From positions 45,857 through 109,856 of the forward strand of contig NZ_KB890630.1 of NCBI RefSeq assembly GCF_000373185.1: DNA of 64,000 nt, read 5' to 3'. Shown one piece after another: positions 1-9,539 of the stretch. The DNA is from Segatella paludivivens DSM 17968 = JCM 13650 (lineage in GTDB: Bacteria > Bacteroidota > Bacteroidia > Bacteroidales > Bacteroidaceae). The translations under genes were made by a program, and so were the position numbers. Positions within the stretch are counted from its first letter, which is position 1. Every line of letters starts with the position of its first letter. Under the pieces are notes generated by a model. That model made no database searches and was not told the DNA's origin. It saw only the letters and a list, made by a program, of their open reading frames with translations.

Positions 1-358
1 CTGGAATGTGCTGTTTGCCTGGATCTGCCCACCAATCACTATAATGAAAATCTATCATAATAGCCATATCATAGTATTTGGCACGTTTTGCCATTTTCAA
101 AACATCTTCTGCACCAGACCATCCACCACGAGGATTCACCCATACGCGGAGTCTAACAGCATTCAATCCCAATTCTTTCATCAGAGCTGTATTTTCCCTT
201 ATCTCACCCTTAGTGTTATAAAGTTTTTCTCCATTACTTTCCAACTGGGTTGTTCCACTTATATCTGCTCCCAACCAAAAAGTATTTTTATCCTGAGCAT
301 TAGCATTACCAATGCTGATAACCGTAAAAAGAAAGGCTATTAGTAATTTTCTCATCAT
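1..358 (-). CDS. GH53 arabinogalactan endo-beta-1,4-galactanase, N-terminal part (cut by window edge)
   Basis: Reading the minus strand from the ATG at 358 (a second ATG follows at 355) gives a signal peptide (MMRKLLIAFLFTVISIG, then NANAQ) followed by WLGADISGTTQLE, RLRVWVNPRGGW and DFHYSDWWADPGKQ. These blocks are typical of glycoside hydrolase family 53, which cleaves beta-1,4-galactan side chains of pectin; the second contains the family's substrate-cleft segment. About 119 residues are present and the gene runs off the left edge, so the catalytic glutamates are not visible. The patatin-like gene lies just upstream on the same strand with only a few bases between. The exported protein is probably periplasmic or at the cell surface. 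The family call is from recognised motifs; substrate is inferred. Confidence 0.85.
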   Translation of the reverse strand, partial: MMRKLLIAFLFTVISIGNANAQDKNTFWLGADISGTTQLESNGEKLYNTKGEIRENTALMKELGLNAVRLRVWVNPRGGWSGAEDVLKMAKRAKYYDMAIMIDFHYSDWWADPGKQHIP

Positions 359-362
359 AAAA

Positions 363-1265
363 TTATTTATTTTCATATTCATCAAGTTTACGAGTCATCT
401 CGTCACGTCCATATTGATATATCTTCTTTGCTTGTGAGAAGTCAAAAAGTCCGAATTTATCCATCGGCAACTCTACTAAAATGTCAGGTGGATTTAATTG
501 TAATGCTAACTTGCAATTTGCCTGTATTGACATGTGAACAACTCTTACCGCCATATTCATATAATTTCCAGACAGGTCAGGTTTTAAAAAAAACAACATT
601 GAACGCAATAGACGCATTGCTTTATTATTATCTTTTTTCTTTTTCACATAAGCATCAAAAGGTGTGTTGTCAGGACCATTCACATTAATGGCGATAAGTT
701 TATCACCCGATTTTCTATCGACCCTGTTTAGTGGCAATATATTGTGTACACTTCCGTCGACATAAATATGATTATCACCATCGCACATTGGCTTAAAGAA
801 ACATGGTACAGAAACAGAAGCACGGATAGCGGTTTTCAAAAATCCATTTCTAAAAACCTTTTCTTCACCGCTTACCACATCAGAGGCACAACAGCAAAAC
901 TTTATATTTAGATCTTCAATTTTCGTATTACCAACAATTGAATTTATAATTTCCATAAGTCGCTTGCCACTTGCCACATGGTCAAGTCCCAACGAAATAT
1001 CCATAATAGAAAGCATCTGCTTCTTGTCTATTCCTAATATAATATCTTTCAATTCTTTCAGTTTTCCACCAGCATACATACCTCCGACAAGTGCGCCCAT
1101 CGATGTTCCGGCAACAGATGTTATATTATATCCTCGTTCCTCCAAAACTTCTATTCCTCCTATGTGCGCAATTCCACGAGCTCCTCCTCCACCAAGAACA
1201 AGAGCCACATCCTTTGATTTGCGCATAAACGGAAACCAACCTTTTATCGCTTCAAGTATATTCAT
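363..1265 (-). CDS. patatin-like phospholipase (RssA/NTE type)
   Basis: A 300-residue protein with the oxyanion-hole motif GGGGARG at residues 25-31, the nucleophile elbow GTSMG with Ser55 at 53-57, and the second member of the Ser-Asp dyad in DGSV near residue 170. This is the complete signature of bacterial patatin-like esterases, which hydrolyse acyl esters of lipids or lysophospholipids. There is no signal peptide and no C-terminal beta-barrel, so it is cytoplasmic or membrane-associated, unlike PlpD-type exported patatins. A TATCTTTG -7 box lies 29 bases upstream. The GH53 gene follows almost at once on the same strand, so the two may share a transcript though they have no obvious common function. 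Confidence 0.9.
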   Translation of the reverse strand: MNILEAIKGWFPFMRKSKDVALVLGGGGARGIAHIGGIEVLEERGYNITSVAGTSMGALVGGMYAGGKLKELKDIILGIDKKQMLSIMDISLGLDHVASGKRLMEIINSIVGNTKIEDLNIKFCCCASDVVSGEEKVFRNGFLKTAIRASVSVPCFFKPMCDGDNHIYVDGSVHNILPLNRVDRKSGDKLIAINVNGPDNTPFDAYVKKKKDNNKAMRLLRSMLFFLKPDLSGNYMNMAVRVVHMSIQANCKLALQLNPPDILVELPMDKFGLFDFSQAKKIYQYGRDEMTRKLDEYENK

Positions 1266-1293
1266 ATTCTATAATTTATTCTCGTGATCGCCA

Positions 1294-1301
1294 CAAAGAT
1301 A
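1294..1301 (-). promoter_or_regulatory. -7 promoter box (TATCTTTG) of the patatin-like gene
   Basis: On the minus strand the bases read TATCTTTG, matching the Bacteroidetes sigma-AB -7 consensus TAnnTTTG, about 29 bases before the start codon. The upstream -33 element is not clear. Confidence 0.55.
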
Positions 1302-1326
1302 ATTATTTTTCGTTATTATCAACAAC

Positions 1327-2262
1327 TTATCCAAGAAAAAACATTGCAACTCCTACTACAGATATACAAGCACCCGTTATTTCTTTCCAAGTAATATGCT
1401 GATGAAACATATATCGCGACGGTATCAATATAATAATCGGAGTAAGTGCCATAAGTGTACTTGCTATTCCAGCCGCTGTATATTGAACCGCCATAAGAGA
1501 AAATGCCACACCAACGAAGGGACCAAATATTGTTGTTGCTATAACTGCAACCATTATTTTGCCATCACGAAAACTATTACGGAACTTTCCAAAACTTTTA
1601 TTGAATATCATCAATACAGTAAATCCACCCAAACCGGCAAGACATCTGAAGAAATTTGCACAGAATGGCAACATCCACGGAGTACTTATCGCCACATCAT
1701 GCGGCATACTTGCCTGATAACTATCAAGTCCGACTTTACTTATTACTAATCCAATTCCTTGACACACAGCAGCAACAGCAGCATAAAACACCCCATTGGC
1801 TGGCAACTTTAAAGAAAGAATATGATTGTCTCCGCGTCCTAGTATGGATATTGATATTCCAGCTAAAGTTACAAACATAGCCAAGATACTTATCATCTGT
1901 AACTTCTGACCTAGCAATATCCATGCTGTAATAGCTGCCGAAAGCGGGGCCAATGTCATAAACAACTGTCCAAAACGCGAGCCAATAATTGTGTAGCATT
2001 TCATCAAACAATAGTCACACATCACAAAACCAACAAAGCCGGATAGAGCCATCCAGCAATAAGCCTCAGTAGATCCTTCAGCCGGCAATGGCTTACCAAA
2101 TACAACAAGAAACATAACAACTGAAAAAGCAAGAGCAAATACCATTCTCAACATGTTGAGAGTGATACTTCCCAAGCGCTTACTTGCATACTCACTAAGG
2201 ATTGCCGTTATTGTCCACGAGAAGGCTACGCCCAAAGATATTAACTCACCAAAATATTGCAT
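1327..2262 (-). CDS. EamA/DMT-family transporter
   Basis: A 311-residue very hydrophobic protein with about ten predicted membrane helices arranged as two EamA repeats (first half opening GVAFSWTITAILSEYASKRL, second half opening with GVFYAAVAAVCQGIGLVIS). This architecture is the drug/metabolite exporter superfamily in the inner membrane; the substrate cannot be read from sequence. The start is the first ATG, because the first membrane helix begins within ten residues of it. A TAACTTTG -7 box ends only a few bases before the ATG, so the mRNA may be leaderless or nearly so. Flanked by the patatin-like gene downstream and a terminator from the sugar transporter upstream. Confidence 0.85.
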   Translation of the reverse strand: MQYFGELISLGVAFSWTITAILSEYASKRLGSITLNMLRMVFALAFSVVMFLVVFGKPLPAEGSTEAYCWMALSGFVGFVMCDYCLMKCYTIIGSRFGQLFMTLAPLSAAITAWILLGQKLQMISILAMFVTLAGISISILGRGDNHILSLKLPANGVFYAAVAAVCQGIGLVISKVGLDSYQASMPHDVAISTPWMLPFCANFFRCLAGLGGFTVLMIFNKSFGKFRNSFRDGKIMVAVIATTIFGPFVGVAFSLMAVQYTAAGIASTLMALTPIIILIPSRYMFHQHITWKEITGACISVVGVAMFFLG

Positions 2263-2266
2263 GCTG

Positions 2267-2274
2267 CAAAGTTA
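2267..2274 (-). promoter_or_regulatory. -7 promoter box (TAACTTTG) directly before the EamA gene
   Basis: Minus-strand TAACTTTG fits TAnnTTTG. It ends five bases before the ATG at 2262, which would place the transcription start at or inside the start codon. Confidence 0.45.
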
Positions 2275-2313
2275 CGTTTTTTTGACAGCATATTGAAAGG
2301 TTCACACAAGAAA

Positions 2314-2342
2314 AAATCCCAAGAAATTATTCTCGGGATTTG
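2314..2342 (-). terminator. rho-independent terminator after the sugar transporter
   Basis: On the minus strand the arms AAATCCC and GGGATTT enclose a loop with a second short pairing (AGAA/TTCT), and a T run follows. It lies about 25 bases past the transporter stop codon. Confidence 0.7.
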
Positions 2343-2367
2343 TTTCTTTTAAATCGTAAGTTTTATG

Positions 2368-3825
2368 TTATTTTTTCCAAAGTTTAGTCATATCTTCCAA
2401 TGTCTTACCTTTCGTTTCAGGAACAAGCTTCCAAACAAAGACTGCGGCGATTACACAAATCAAACCGTAAATGCCATAAGTGAACCAATGTCCGAAGTTG
2501 TCTCCATGAGACAAATGCATATTGAACATAGGAACGAAAGTTGAACTGACAATAAAATTGAATATCCATTGGAATGCCACTGCAATAGCTACAGCAGTAC
2601 CACGTATTGTGTTAGGGAATATCTCAGCGATGAGTACCCAGCAAATTGGTCCCCAACTGAACATGAATGATGCACTATAAATCATAATGCTAACCATTGT
2701 CAAAATATTGAGTGAAGGATTGCCAAATGTTATTGCTACACCTAGAGCACCAATAGCCATACCAATAGAGCCCCATATAAGAAGTGGCTTTCTACCAAGT
2801 TTCTCAACAGTGAAAACAGCAACAAGAGTAAATGAGATATTCACAATTCCCATTATAACTGTCTGGACCATAGGATTTTGCATACCCATATCCTGGAATA
2901 TACGAGGTGCATAATACAAAACAGCATTAATACCAACAGCCTGTTGGAATACACTAAGCATAATACCAATAAAGATACACATAAACCCATAAGAGAACAA
3001 TTTCTCTGTCTTTACAGAAACTGTATTTTTGATATCACTGAGAATTGCTTTTGCCTGCTCTGCTCCGTTGATACGTGACAACACATGAAGAGCCTTTTCA
3101 TCCTGTTTTATCATTACAAGATAGCGAGGCGTTTCAGGAACGAAGCAGATAAGAATCGTAAACAATGCAGCTGGGATACATTCAGAACCGAACATATACC
3201 TCCAACCGGTAGTAATTGTCCACTGGGCATCTGCCATATTTGCAATAGCTCCAGCAGCATTATATATAGGATTAGCATGGTCACCAAGTATGATGAAGTT
3301 TACAAAGTAAACAACAAGCTGACCGAAAATAATGGCAAACTGGTTCCAACTTACCAACATACCTCTGATATTGCTTGGAGCAACTTCACCGATATACATT
3401 GGACAGATGGCAGAAGCCATACCTACACCTATACCACAGAGAATACGATACAGATTAAAGACTATCAGCAAGTTAAATGTTGGCTTGCCGTTTGTGAGTA
3501 CCCATGATTCAGGATACATAGATCCCCATGCCGATATAAAAAAACAGATACCAGCAAATACAAGAGAATTTTTTCTTCCGAGTTTTACAGCGAAGAGTCC
3601 AGACAATGAACTGCCTATGATACAACCGATCAATGCACTAGATGATGTGAAACCATGCATAAAGTCGGTGTATTGAAAATCTTTTGCTCCACGAAAGAAG
3701 GCCTGTAATCCTTTTTCTGCACCGGAAATAACTGCGGTGTCATAACCGAAGAGTAAACCTCCGAGTACGGCAACCATGACAATAGAAACAAGGTATCCTT
3801 TTGAACCTTTCTGATTTTGTCCCAT
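2368..3825 (-). CDS. MFS sugar:proton symporter (XylE-like)
   Basis: A 485-residue protein of the sugar-porter family (MFS, TC 2.A.1.1) with twelve expected membrane helices. Family signatures include GGLLFGYDTAVISGA in helix 1, LGRKNS after helix 2, the motif around YIGEVAPSNIRG after helix 4, PETPRYL at the start of the central loop, QQAVGINAVLYYAP in helix 7, and PETKGKTLEDM at the C-terminus. These match XylE and related glucose, xylose or arabinose symporters; the exact sugar cannot be fixed. The extracellular part before helix 2 is extended (FRGAKDFQYTDFMHG), common in Bacteroidetes homologues. Monocistronic, with its own terminator downstream. Confidence 0.93.
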   Translation of the reverse strand: MGQNQKGSKGYLVSIVMVAVLGGLLFGYDTAVISGAEKGLQAFFRGAKDFQYTDFMHGFTSSSALIGCIIGSSLSGLFAVKLGRKNSLVFAGICFFISAWGSMYPESWVLTNGKPTFNLLIVFNLYRILCGIGVGMASAICPMYIGEVAPSNIRGMLVSWNQFAIIFGQLVVYFVNFIILGDHANPIYNAAGAIANMADAQWTITTGWRYMFGSECIPAALFTILICFVPETPRYLVMIKQDEKALHVLSRINGAEQAKAILSDIKNTVSVKTEKLFSYGFMCIFIGIMLSVFQQAVGINAVLYYAPRIFQDMGMQNPMVQTVIMGIVNISFTLVAVFTVEKLGRKPLLIWGSIGMAIGALGVAITFGNPSLNILTMVSIMIYSASFMFSWGPICWVLIAEIFPNTIRGTAVAIAVAFQWIFNFIVSSTFVPMFNMHLSHGDNFGHWFTYGIYGLICVIAAVFVWKLVPETKGKTLEDMTKLWKK

Positions 3826-3992
3826 GTTTTATTAGATTTATAATTATATGTACAATTTAATAGTTATATTACGTTTAAAAGCCTTAGTTCCCCATAAAAT
3901 TCTATGAAAAAAAGCATAAAACCCCACTTATAAATATACAAATAGTCTTATTGTTTTTCTATGGCAGACTATCAGCAATAGTAACCCTATTA

Positions 3993-4565
3993 TTAATATA
4001 ACAGTAGTAATCCAGCAAAGGCTGTACAGCCTATCATGCTTAACGGATTAATTTTAACGAGTTTTGTCCCTACGAATGTTGCGATAAACAACCCTATACT
4101 AATCCAGAATGTCCACGGATCAGAAGGAGTCGAGAAATTTTCAGGAGTCATAAGTAACAGAGTAGCCGCAGCAAGAAGCCCCACAACAGCAGGTCTTAAA
4201 CCAGAAAACACATCCTGTATTATTGGTGAATCCATATATTTCATAAACATCTTACTTATCAGAATCATCAATACTAATGAAGGCAGAATTATTGCGATCG
4301 CAGCAGTAAGTGAGCCAAATATTCCTGTGATTTCAGAAAATCCAGCATTGCGTATAGCAGTATATCCACAATATGTAGCCGAATTTATTCCAATAGGTCC
4401 AGGTGTCATCTGACTAATAGCTATGGCATTCGTAAATTCACTTACAGTGAGCCAATGATAGCGTGTAACTACCATACCCTGTATAAGAGAAATCATGGCA
4501 TAGCCGCCACCAAAGCCAAACAAGCCTATCTCAAAAAATGCTATAAAAAGTTGTATGAATATCAT
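3993..4565 (-). CDS. CHR-family transporter, second half-size subunit
   Basis: A 190-residue membrane protein of the CHR family (chromate ion transporter, PF02417) carrying a single CHR domain. It shows FGFGGGYAMISLI in helix 1 and the conserved QMTPGPIGINSATYCGY motif near residue 50-65. Short-chain CHR proteins are generally encoded as adjacent pairs that together equal the full two-domain ChrA, and the partner lies immediately upstream (25 bases between genes). Full-length members export chromate or sulfate-like anions; many short-chain pairs in anaerobes have no proven substrate, so chromate resistance should not be assumed. Confidence 0.88.
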   Translation of the reverse strand: MIFIQLFIAFFEIGLFGFGGGYAMISLIQGMVVTRYHWLTVSEFTNAIAISQMTPGPIGINSATYCGYTAIRNAGFSEITGIFGSLTAAIAIILPSLVLMILISKMFMKYMDSPIIQDVFSGLRPAVVGLLAAATLLLMTPENFSTPSDPWTFWISIGLFIATFVGTKLVKINPLSMIGCTAFAGLLLLY

Positions 4566-4590
4566 AATATTGATTACAATAAAATTATGT

Positions 4591-5127
4591 TTATTCAGTA
4601 GGTCTTATATACTTACCATACAGGAACCCACCAACACCAGCAGCTATTATCACCCAAATTGGGTTAACACCAAGTAACCATATAGCGATTGCACATATTG
4701 TTGGTATCCAACAATTAGAAATGTTGATATTTGCGCTTTTGGCTAGATTGAATGTAGGAACAGCAATAAGAGCCACAACGGCAGGACGTATGCCAGCAAA
4801 TATCGAAGCCACAATTTTATTGTCTTGAAACTGATGGAAAAGCATCGCTATTAGAAGTATGATTAGAAAAGACGGTAATGCCGTAGCGATGGCTGTACAG
4901 ACAGCTCCTGATATTTTTTTTAGTTTGTATCCAATAAAGATACTGATGTTGATGGCGAATACACCCGGACAGCTTTGAGCTATTGCTACAAGATTTACAA
5001 ATTCATCTTTGTCTATCCATTTGTATTTGTCAACAACATCAGCTTCTATCATTGGAATCATGGCATAGCCACCATTAAAGGTGACTAAGCCAATCTTGAT
5101 AAATGTCTTGAATAATGTCCAATACAT
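4591..5127 (-). CDS. CHR-family transporter, first half-size subunit
   Basis: A 178-residue single-domain CHR protein with FNGGYAMIPMIEADVV near residue 20 and a variant of the family motif, AQSCPGVFAINISIFIGY, in which the usual TPGP is SCPG. An ATG eight codons further upstream at 5151 would lie inside purL; I prefer 5127 because it begins directly before the first membrane helix and is preceded by a purine-rich GAGG stretch. It follows the purL stop codon by only two bases, so it is probably cotranscribed with purL, and its paralogue follows. The two halves are predicted to form one heterodimeric anion transporter. Confidence 0.87.
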   Translation of the reverse strand: MYWTLFKTFIKIGLVTFNGGYAMIPMIEADVVDKYKWIDKDEFVNLVAIAQSCPGVFAINISIFIGYKLKKISGAVCTAIATALPSFLIILLIAMLFHQFQDNKIVASIFAGIRPAVVALIAVPTFNLAKSANINISNCWIPTICAIAIWLLGVNPIWVIIAAGVGGFLYGKYIRPTE

Positions 5128-5129
5128 AT

Positions 5130-8100
5130 TTATCTCTTTTCCTCTATCCACTTTCTTGCATTGACGAAAGCCTCAATCCAAGGAGTGACCTCATCGTTTT
5201 TACGGTCAAGTGGATAATAAGCGTTCTGCCAAGGGAAGATAGCACGCTCAGGGTGTGGCATCATAGCAAGATGACGACCATCGTTAGAGCAGATACCAGC
5301 TACATTGTAATCAGAGCCGTTTGGATTACCTGGATATTCAGCATAATTGTATTTTGCTACTACATTATAATGGTCTTCTGGTTCAGGAAGATAGAAGCGA
5401 CCCTCTCCGTGAGCTACCCATATACCTAGTTTACTATTACTTAGGCTACCAAGAAGAATACTCTTATTTTGAGGAATACTTAATCCAAGGAATGCACTTT
5501 CAAACTTCTTAGAGTTGTTGTGACATAAGTGACTTCTGTGTTCATGCTCAGGATTGATTAAATTCAATTCCACCATCAACTGACATCCGTTACAAATACC
5601 AAGACTCAAAGTGTCCTCACGAGCATAGAACTTATCAAGAGCTTCTTTTGCCTTAGGATTGTAGAGGAATGCTCCAGCCCATCCTTTGGCACTTCCAAGA
5701 ACATCGCTGTTAGAGAAACCACCACAGAATACGATGAAGTTGACATCTTCCAGAGTCTCACGACCACTAATAAGGTCTGTCATCATAACATCCTTAACAT
5801 CAAAACCAGCAAGATACATTGTATAAGCCATTTCACGCTCACCATTAGTACCCTTCTCGCGTATGATTGCAGCCTTCACTCCTGTTGGCTTTCTGCGATT
5901 AATGTCTATACCATAACTTGCAAGTGTACCCTTGAAATCCTTGTTGTAAATGACTTCTACAGGCTGCTTCTTATAGTTTGTATAACGCTTCTTTGCCATG
6001 CCGTTCATACTCTGATCACGATCAAGGAGATAAGATGTCTTATACCAAGTATCACGAAGAGAATCTATATCGAACTCATTCTCTTTATCCCCGTTCTTAA
6101 CAATAATCTTACGGCTATTAGGAGTAGGATAACCTATCTTAGCATATCCGATACCCTCGTCATCAAGGAATTTCTTCAATTCTTCCTTATGTGCATCGCT
6201 GACCTGAATAACAACACCAGGGTTCTCTGCAAATAAAGTTTTAACGATATCATCACTAGCGATGTCATGAAGATTAACATTGATACCGCCATTCTCGTTT
6301 GCGAAAGTCATTTCCAGAAGAGTGGTTATCAAACCACCGGCACTGATATCATGACCTGCCATTATCCAACCGCGCTTTACAAGTTCCTGAATAGCATTGA
6401 AACAATCTACGAAATATTCAGGATTCTTTACTGTAGGAACATCACTTCCAACCTTTCCTAAGCTCTGTGCGAATGCACTACCACCTAGATGCTGTTCATC
6501 AAAACTGAAATCTATATGATAAAGACTTGAATCCTTATCATTCACAAGTACAGGACTTACTGTTTTCTTAACATCGCTGACCTCACCGCCTGCACTTACA
6601 ATAACAGTTCCTGGAGCGATGATTTTCTCACCGTTAGGATATTGCTGGCTCAAAGATAGAGAATCTTTACCTGTAGGTACATTTACATGCATGTCACAGC
6701 AGAAATCACTTAATGCCCTTACTCCTTCATAGAGTCGTGCATCCTCACCTTTCTGAGAACGACAAGGCCACATCCAGTTAGCACTTAGGCTAAGACTTTC
6801 AAGTCCTTCTGCAAGAGGTGCCCATACAATATTAGTAAGAGCCTCAGCAACAGAGAGCACACTTCCAGCCTTTGGATCAGCAAGGCCTGCCTGTGGTGCA
6901 TGACCAAGAGAAGAAGATATTCCTTTTTCTCCACGGAAATCAAGAGCAACAACACCGCAGTCTGACAAAGGAAGTTGAATTTTACCTTGTCCCTGCTGAC
7001 GTGCAATTTTACCTGTTACGGAACGGTCTACCTTATTAGTCAACCAGTCCTTACAAGCTACAGCTTCAAGCTGGAGAACACGGTTTAGGTATTCGTTTAT
7101 ATTATCCTGTGAATAAGTAACATCGTCATATCTACGCTCAACTGTCTCATCAACCATAATGGTTTTTGGTGTGTGACCGAACATCTGAGCTACATCAAGG
7201 TCAAAAGGCTTTACACCATCACCCTGTTTGAAACTGAAATGAGCATCACCAGTTGTCTCACCGACAACATACATCGGGGCACGTTCACGTTCAGCAATCT
7301 TCTGAACATGATCAAGATACTTCTCATCAATAAGAAGTCCCATGCGCTCCTGACTTTCATTAGCGATAATCTCTTTAGCGCTAAGAGTCTTGTCACCTAT
7401 AGGCAATTTAGACATATCGATTTCACCGCCACATTCTTCAACAAGTTCAGATAGGCAATTCAAGTGACCTGCACTACCATGGTCGTGAATGCTGACAACA
7501 GGATTTTCATCTTCTTCAACCAATGCACGAACAAGGTTGTAAGCACGTTTCTGCATTTCAGGGTTTGCACGCTGAATAGCATTTAGTTCTATTCCGTTGC
7601 TATATTTACCTGTATCAACAGAAGATACAGAACCTCCGCCAAGGCCAATGCGATAGTTATCACCACCAACGACGACAACCTTATTACCCTTTGCAGGTTC
7701 TTTCTTCAGGCAATCACGTTTTTTGCCATATCCTACACCACCGGCAAGCATAATAACCTTGTCGTAGGCATATTTTTCATTATTCTCCTGATGCTCAAAA
7801 GTAAGTACAGAACCACAGATAAGTGGCTGACCAAACTTGTTACCGAAGTCACTAGCACCATTAGAAGCCTTAATCAAAATCTGTTCTGGGCTTTGATACA
7901 ACCAGTTGCGTACAGGAAGTATATCTTCCCAGTCACGCACAACATCAGTTTTTCCATTTTCATCCTTCAAACGAGGGTATGCTGTCATGTAACATGCAGT
8001 TCCTGCGATAGGCCATGAACCGACACCTCCACCCATACGGTCGCGGATTTCACCACCAGTTCCAGTGGCTGCACCATTGAATGGTTCAACAGTAGTTGGG

Positions 8101-8852
8101 AAATTGTGAGTTTCAGCTTTAAGAGAAATAACACTCTCTATATCTTTTACTTGAAAATAGTCACTAGTACTTTGATCTGAAGGAGCGAACTGCTCGATTA
8201 CAGGACCCTGAGCAAAAGCTACATTATCCTTATATGCAGACAAAATCTTATTAGGGTTTTCTTTAGTGGTTTTCTTTATCATACTGAAAAGCGATGATTC
8301 CATTTCTTTTCCGTCAATGATAAACTGTCCGCCGAAAATCTTGTGACGACAATGCTCAGAGTTTATCTGTGCAAAGCCAAAGATTTCAGAATCGGTTAGT
8401 GGTCGTCCGCTTTCCTTCTCAAGTTTGTGTAGATAGGCGATCTCATCATCATTTAATGCAAGACCTTCCTCGTTGTTATACTTTTCGAGGTCGTCAACAT
8501 ACTTGATTGGTTCTGGGTTGTGGTTAACTGTGAATATTTCCTGATCAATACCATTATACATACGTTGCAGCATAGGGTCATGTTCAGCTCCCTCTGAATC
8601 AACAGGGAAGTATTCCTCTATACGCAAAATGCCGCTAAGACTCATATTCTGGGTAATCTCAACGGCATTCGTACTCCAAGGGGTAATCATTTCACGGCGT
8701 GGTCCAACAAAGAAGCCTTCCAATTTTTGGGTTTCTTCCAACTTTGCATCGCCGTAAAGCCAGCAAAGTTCACTGATTTCGTTCTTGTCTGGCTGATGTT
8801 CGAATTCAGTAGCAATAACACTCTTAGATTGAGTTCTAAAAAAAAGAATCAT
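5130..8852 (-). CDS. purL: phosphoribosylformylglycinamidine synthase, large fused form
   Basis: A 1240-residue enzyme that converts FGAR, glutamine and ATP to FGAM in the fourth step of purine synthesis. The length and domain order match the large single-chain type: N-terminal PurS-like region, linker with the NSEHCRHKIF motif near residue 165, two AIR-synthase-type ATP domains (signatures KAETHNFPTTVEPFNGAATG and GHDISAGGLITTLLEM), then a class I glutaminase with the catalytic Cys in LGICNGCQLM near residue 1085 and the His-Glu pair in MMPHPERAIFPWQ near the C-terminus. The start is the first ATG, followed by ILFFRT. A -7 box lies about 40 bases upstream. The CHR pair follows directly, probably on the same mRNA. 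Confidence 0.98.
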   Translation of the reverse strand: MILFFRTQSKSVIATEFEHQPDKNEISELCWLYGDAKLEETQKLEGFFVGPRREMITPWSTNAVEITQNMSLSGILRIEEYFPVDSEGAEHDPMLQRMYNGIDQEIFTVNHNPEPIKYVDDLEKYNNEEGLALNDDEIAYLHKLEKESGRPLTDSEIFGFAQINSEHCRHKIFGGQFIIDGKEMESSLFSMIKKTTKENPNKILSAYKDNVAFAQGPVIEQFAPSDQSTSDYFQVKDIESVISLKAETHNFPTTVEPFNGAATGTGGEIRDRMGGGVGSWPIAGTACYMTAYPRLKDENGKTDVVRDWEDILPVRNWLYQSPEQILIKASNGASDFGNKFGQPLICGSVLTFEHQENNEKYAYDKVIMLAGGVGYGKKRDCLKKEPAKGNKVVVVGGDNYRIGLGGGSVSSVDTGKYSNGIELNAIQRANPEMQKRAYNLVRALVEEDENPVVSIHDHGSAGHLNCLSELVEECGGEIDMSKLPIGDKTLSAKEIIANESQERMGLLIDEKYLDHVQKIAERERAPMYVVGETTGDAHFSFKQGDGVKPFDLDVAQMFGHTPKTIMVDETVERRYDDVTYSQDNINEYLNRVLQLEAVACKDWLTNKVDRSVTGKIARQQGQGKIQLPLSDCGVVALDFRGEKGISSSLGHAPQAGLADPKAGSVLSVAEALTNIVWAPLAEGLESLSLSANWMWPCRSQKGEDARLYEGVRALSDFCCDMHVNVPTGKDSLSLSQQYPNGEKIIAPGTVIVSAGGEVSDVKKTVSPVLVNDKDSSLYHIDFSFDEQHLGGSAFAQSLGKVGSDVPTVKNPEYFVDCFNAIQELVKRGWIMAGHDISAGGLITTLLEMTFANENGGINVNLHDIASDDIVKTLFAENPGVVIQVSDAHKEELKKFLDDEGIGYAKIGYPTPNSRKIIVKNGDKENEFDIDSLRDTWYKTSYLLDRDQSMNGMAKKRYTNYKKQPVEVIYNKDFKGTLASYGIDINRRKPTGVKAAIIREKGTNGEREMAYTMYLAGFDVKDVMMTDLISGRETLEDVNFIVFCGGFSNSDVLGSAKGWAGAFLYNPKAKEALDKFYAREDTLSLGICNGCQLMVELNLINPEHEHRSHLCHNNSKKFESAFLGLSIPQNKSILLGSLSNSKLGIWVAHGEGRFYLPEPEDHYNVVAKYNYAEYPGNPNGSDYNVAGICSNDGRHLAMMPHPERAIFPWQNAYYPLDRKNDEVTPWIEAFVNARKWIEEKR

Positions 8853-8889
8853 ACTTTTTTATATTTATGTAGGTGATATATTCGCTTTG

Positions 8890-8897
8890 CAAAGGTA
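8890..8897 (-). promoter_or_regulatory. -7 promoter box (TACCTTTG) of purL
   Basis: Minus-strand TACCTTTG matches TAnnTTTG exactly and lies 38 bases before the purL start. No purine riboswitch aptamer was recognised in the leader. Confidence 0.6.
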
Positions 8898-9539
8898 GTG
8901 CAAATCATGCACAATACAAAATAAAAATATAATTTTTATTTTAATTGCTTATGACCTTCACTTTTACTATAGATAAATAATGTTTAGCATAATAGAAAAG
9001 TCATATCTCCCATTTTACACCTCATTATACACATGCACATGCGCACGACATAAATTAAAAAAAACACCAGCGTCGAAGTGTCTATGCATTGACTACCAGT
9101 ATACTAATGTCGTTAATTATCAATCATCAAGTGTCACATATATGCCGTTTATAACAACGCCATAACAATGGATATTTACCCTTGTCAACCTAAACTTATT
9201 TATCATCAATGCGTTAAACAAATTATATTTTTACTGCTAGTGAATAGTAAACAAATTGTTTTTTTATATATCTATGCTGTTTATTCTATTGTAAAAACCC
9301 AGAATTCTGCGTTGTACGACACAAAGTTTACGTTTCTACGATGTAAAGTTTGCGTTTCTATATAGAAACGCAAATACCGTTTGACGTTTATTCGACACTT
9401 TGTTTTTGTAAAAATAGCATCTAACGTACTGATAGCCAGTCGTTAGACATTTCGACGTTTGTTTATTTGCAAAGCCTATGTATAACTTTTCAAATTCATA
9501 AGTATGCACCCTTACTTGAAAGTTTGATGTAGTAAAATT
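8898..9539. other. 641-base intergenic region without a supported gene
   Basis: Short open frames here have no family features and are ignored. The region is very AT-rich. Its only clear structure is a cluster at 9323-9374: two direct copies of AAAGTTTRCGTTTCTA spaced exactly 22 bases apart (9323 and 9345), the second running into a 26-bp perfect palindrome. No tRNA or terminator with a clear U run was seen. Confidence 0.5.
9349..9374. repeat. 26-bp perfect palindrome
   Basis: The left arm TTTGCGTTTCTAT is followed directly by its exact complement ATAGAAACGCAAA. There is no spacer, so as RNA it would form a poor hairpin; a DNA-binding site for a dimeric protein fits better. It stands between the purL promoter and the end of the small carboxypeptidase-regulatory-domain gene. 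Confidence 0.7.

Noticed and set aside
428..1749. Plus-strand open frames opposite the patatin-like and EamA genes
   Set aside because: They are mirror frames of well-supported genes, with Cys/His/Ser-rich composition and no recognisable motif.
3993..5127. The CHR gene pair as a frameshifted full-length ChrA
   Set aside because: Each half has its own start, own conserved motif and a normal half-size length; paired short-chain CHR genes are common.
8980..9365. Two short plus-strand frames in the purL upstream gap
   Set aside because: AT-driven open stretches without promoter, domain or hydrophobic pattern typical of real small proteins.
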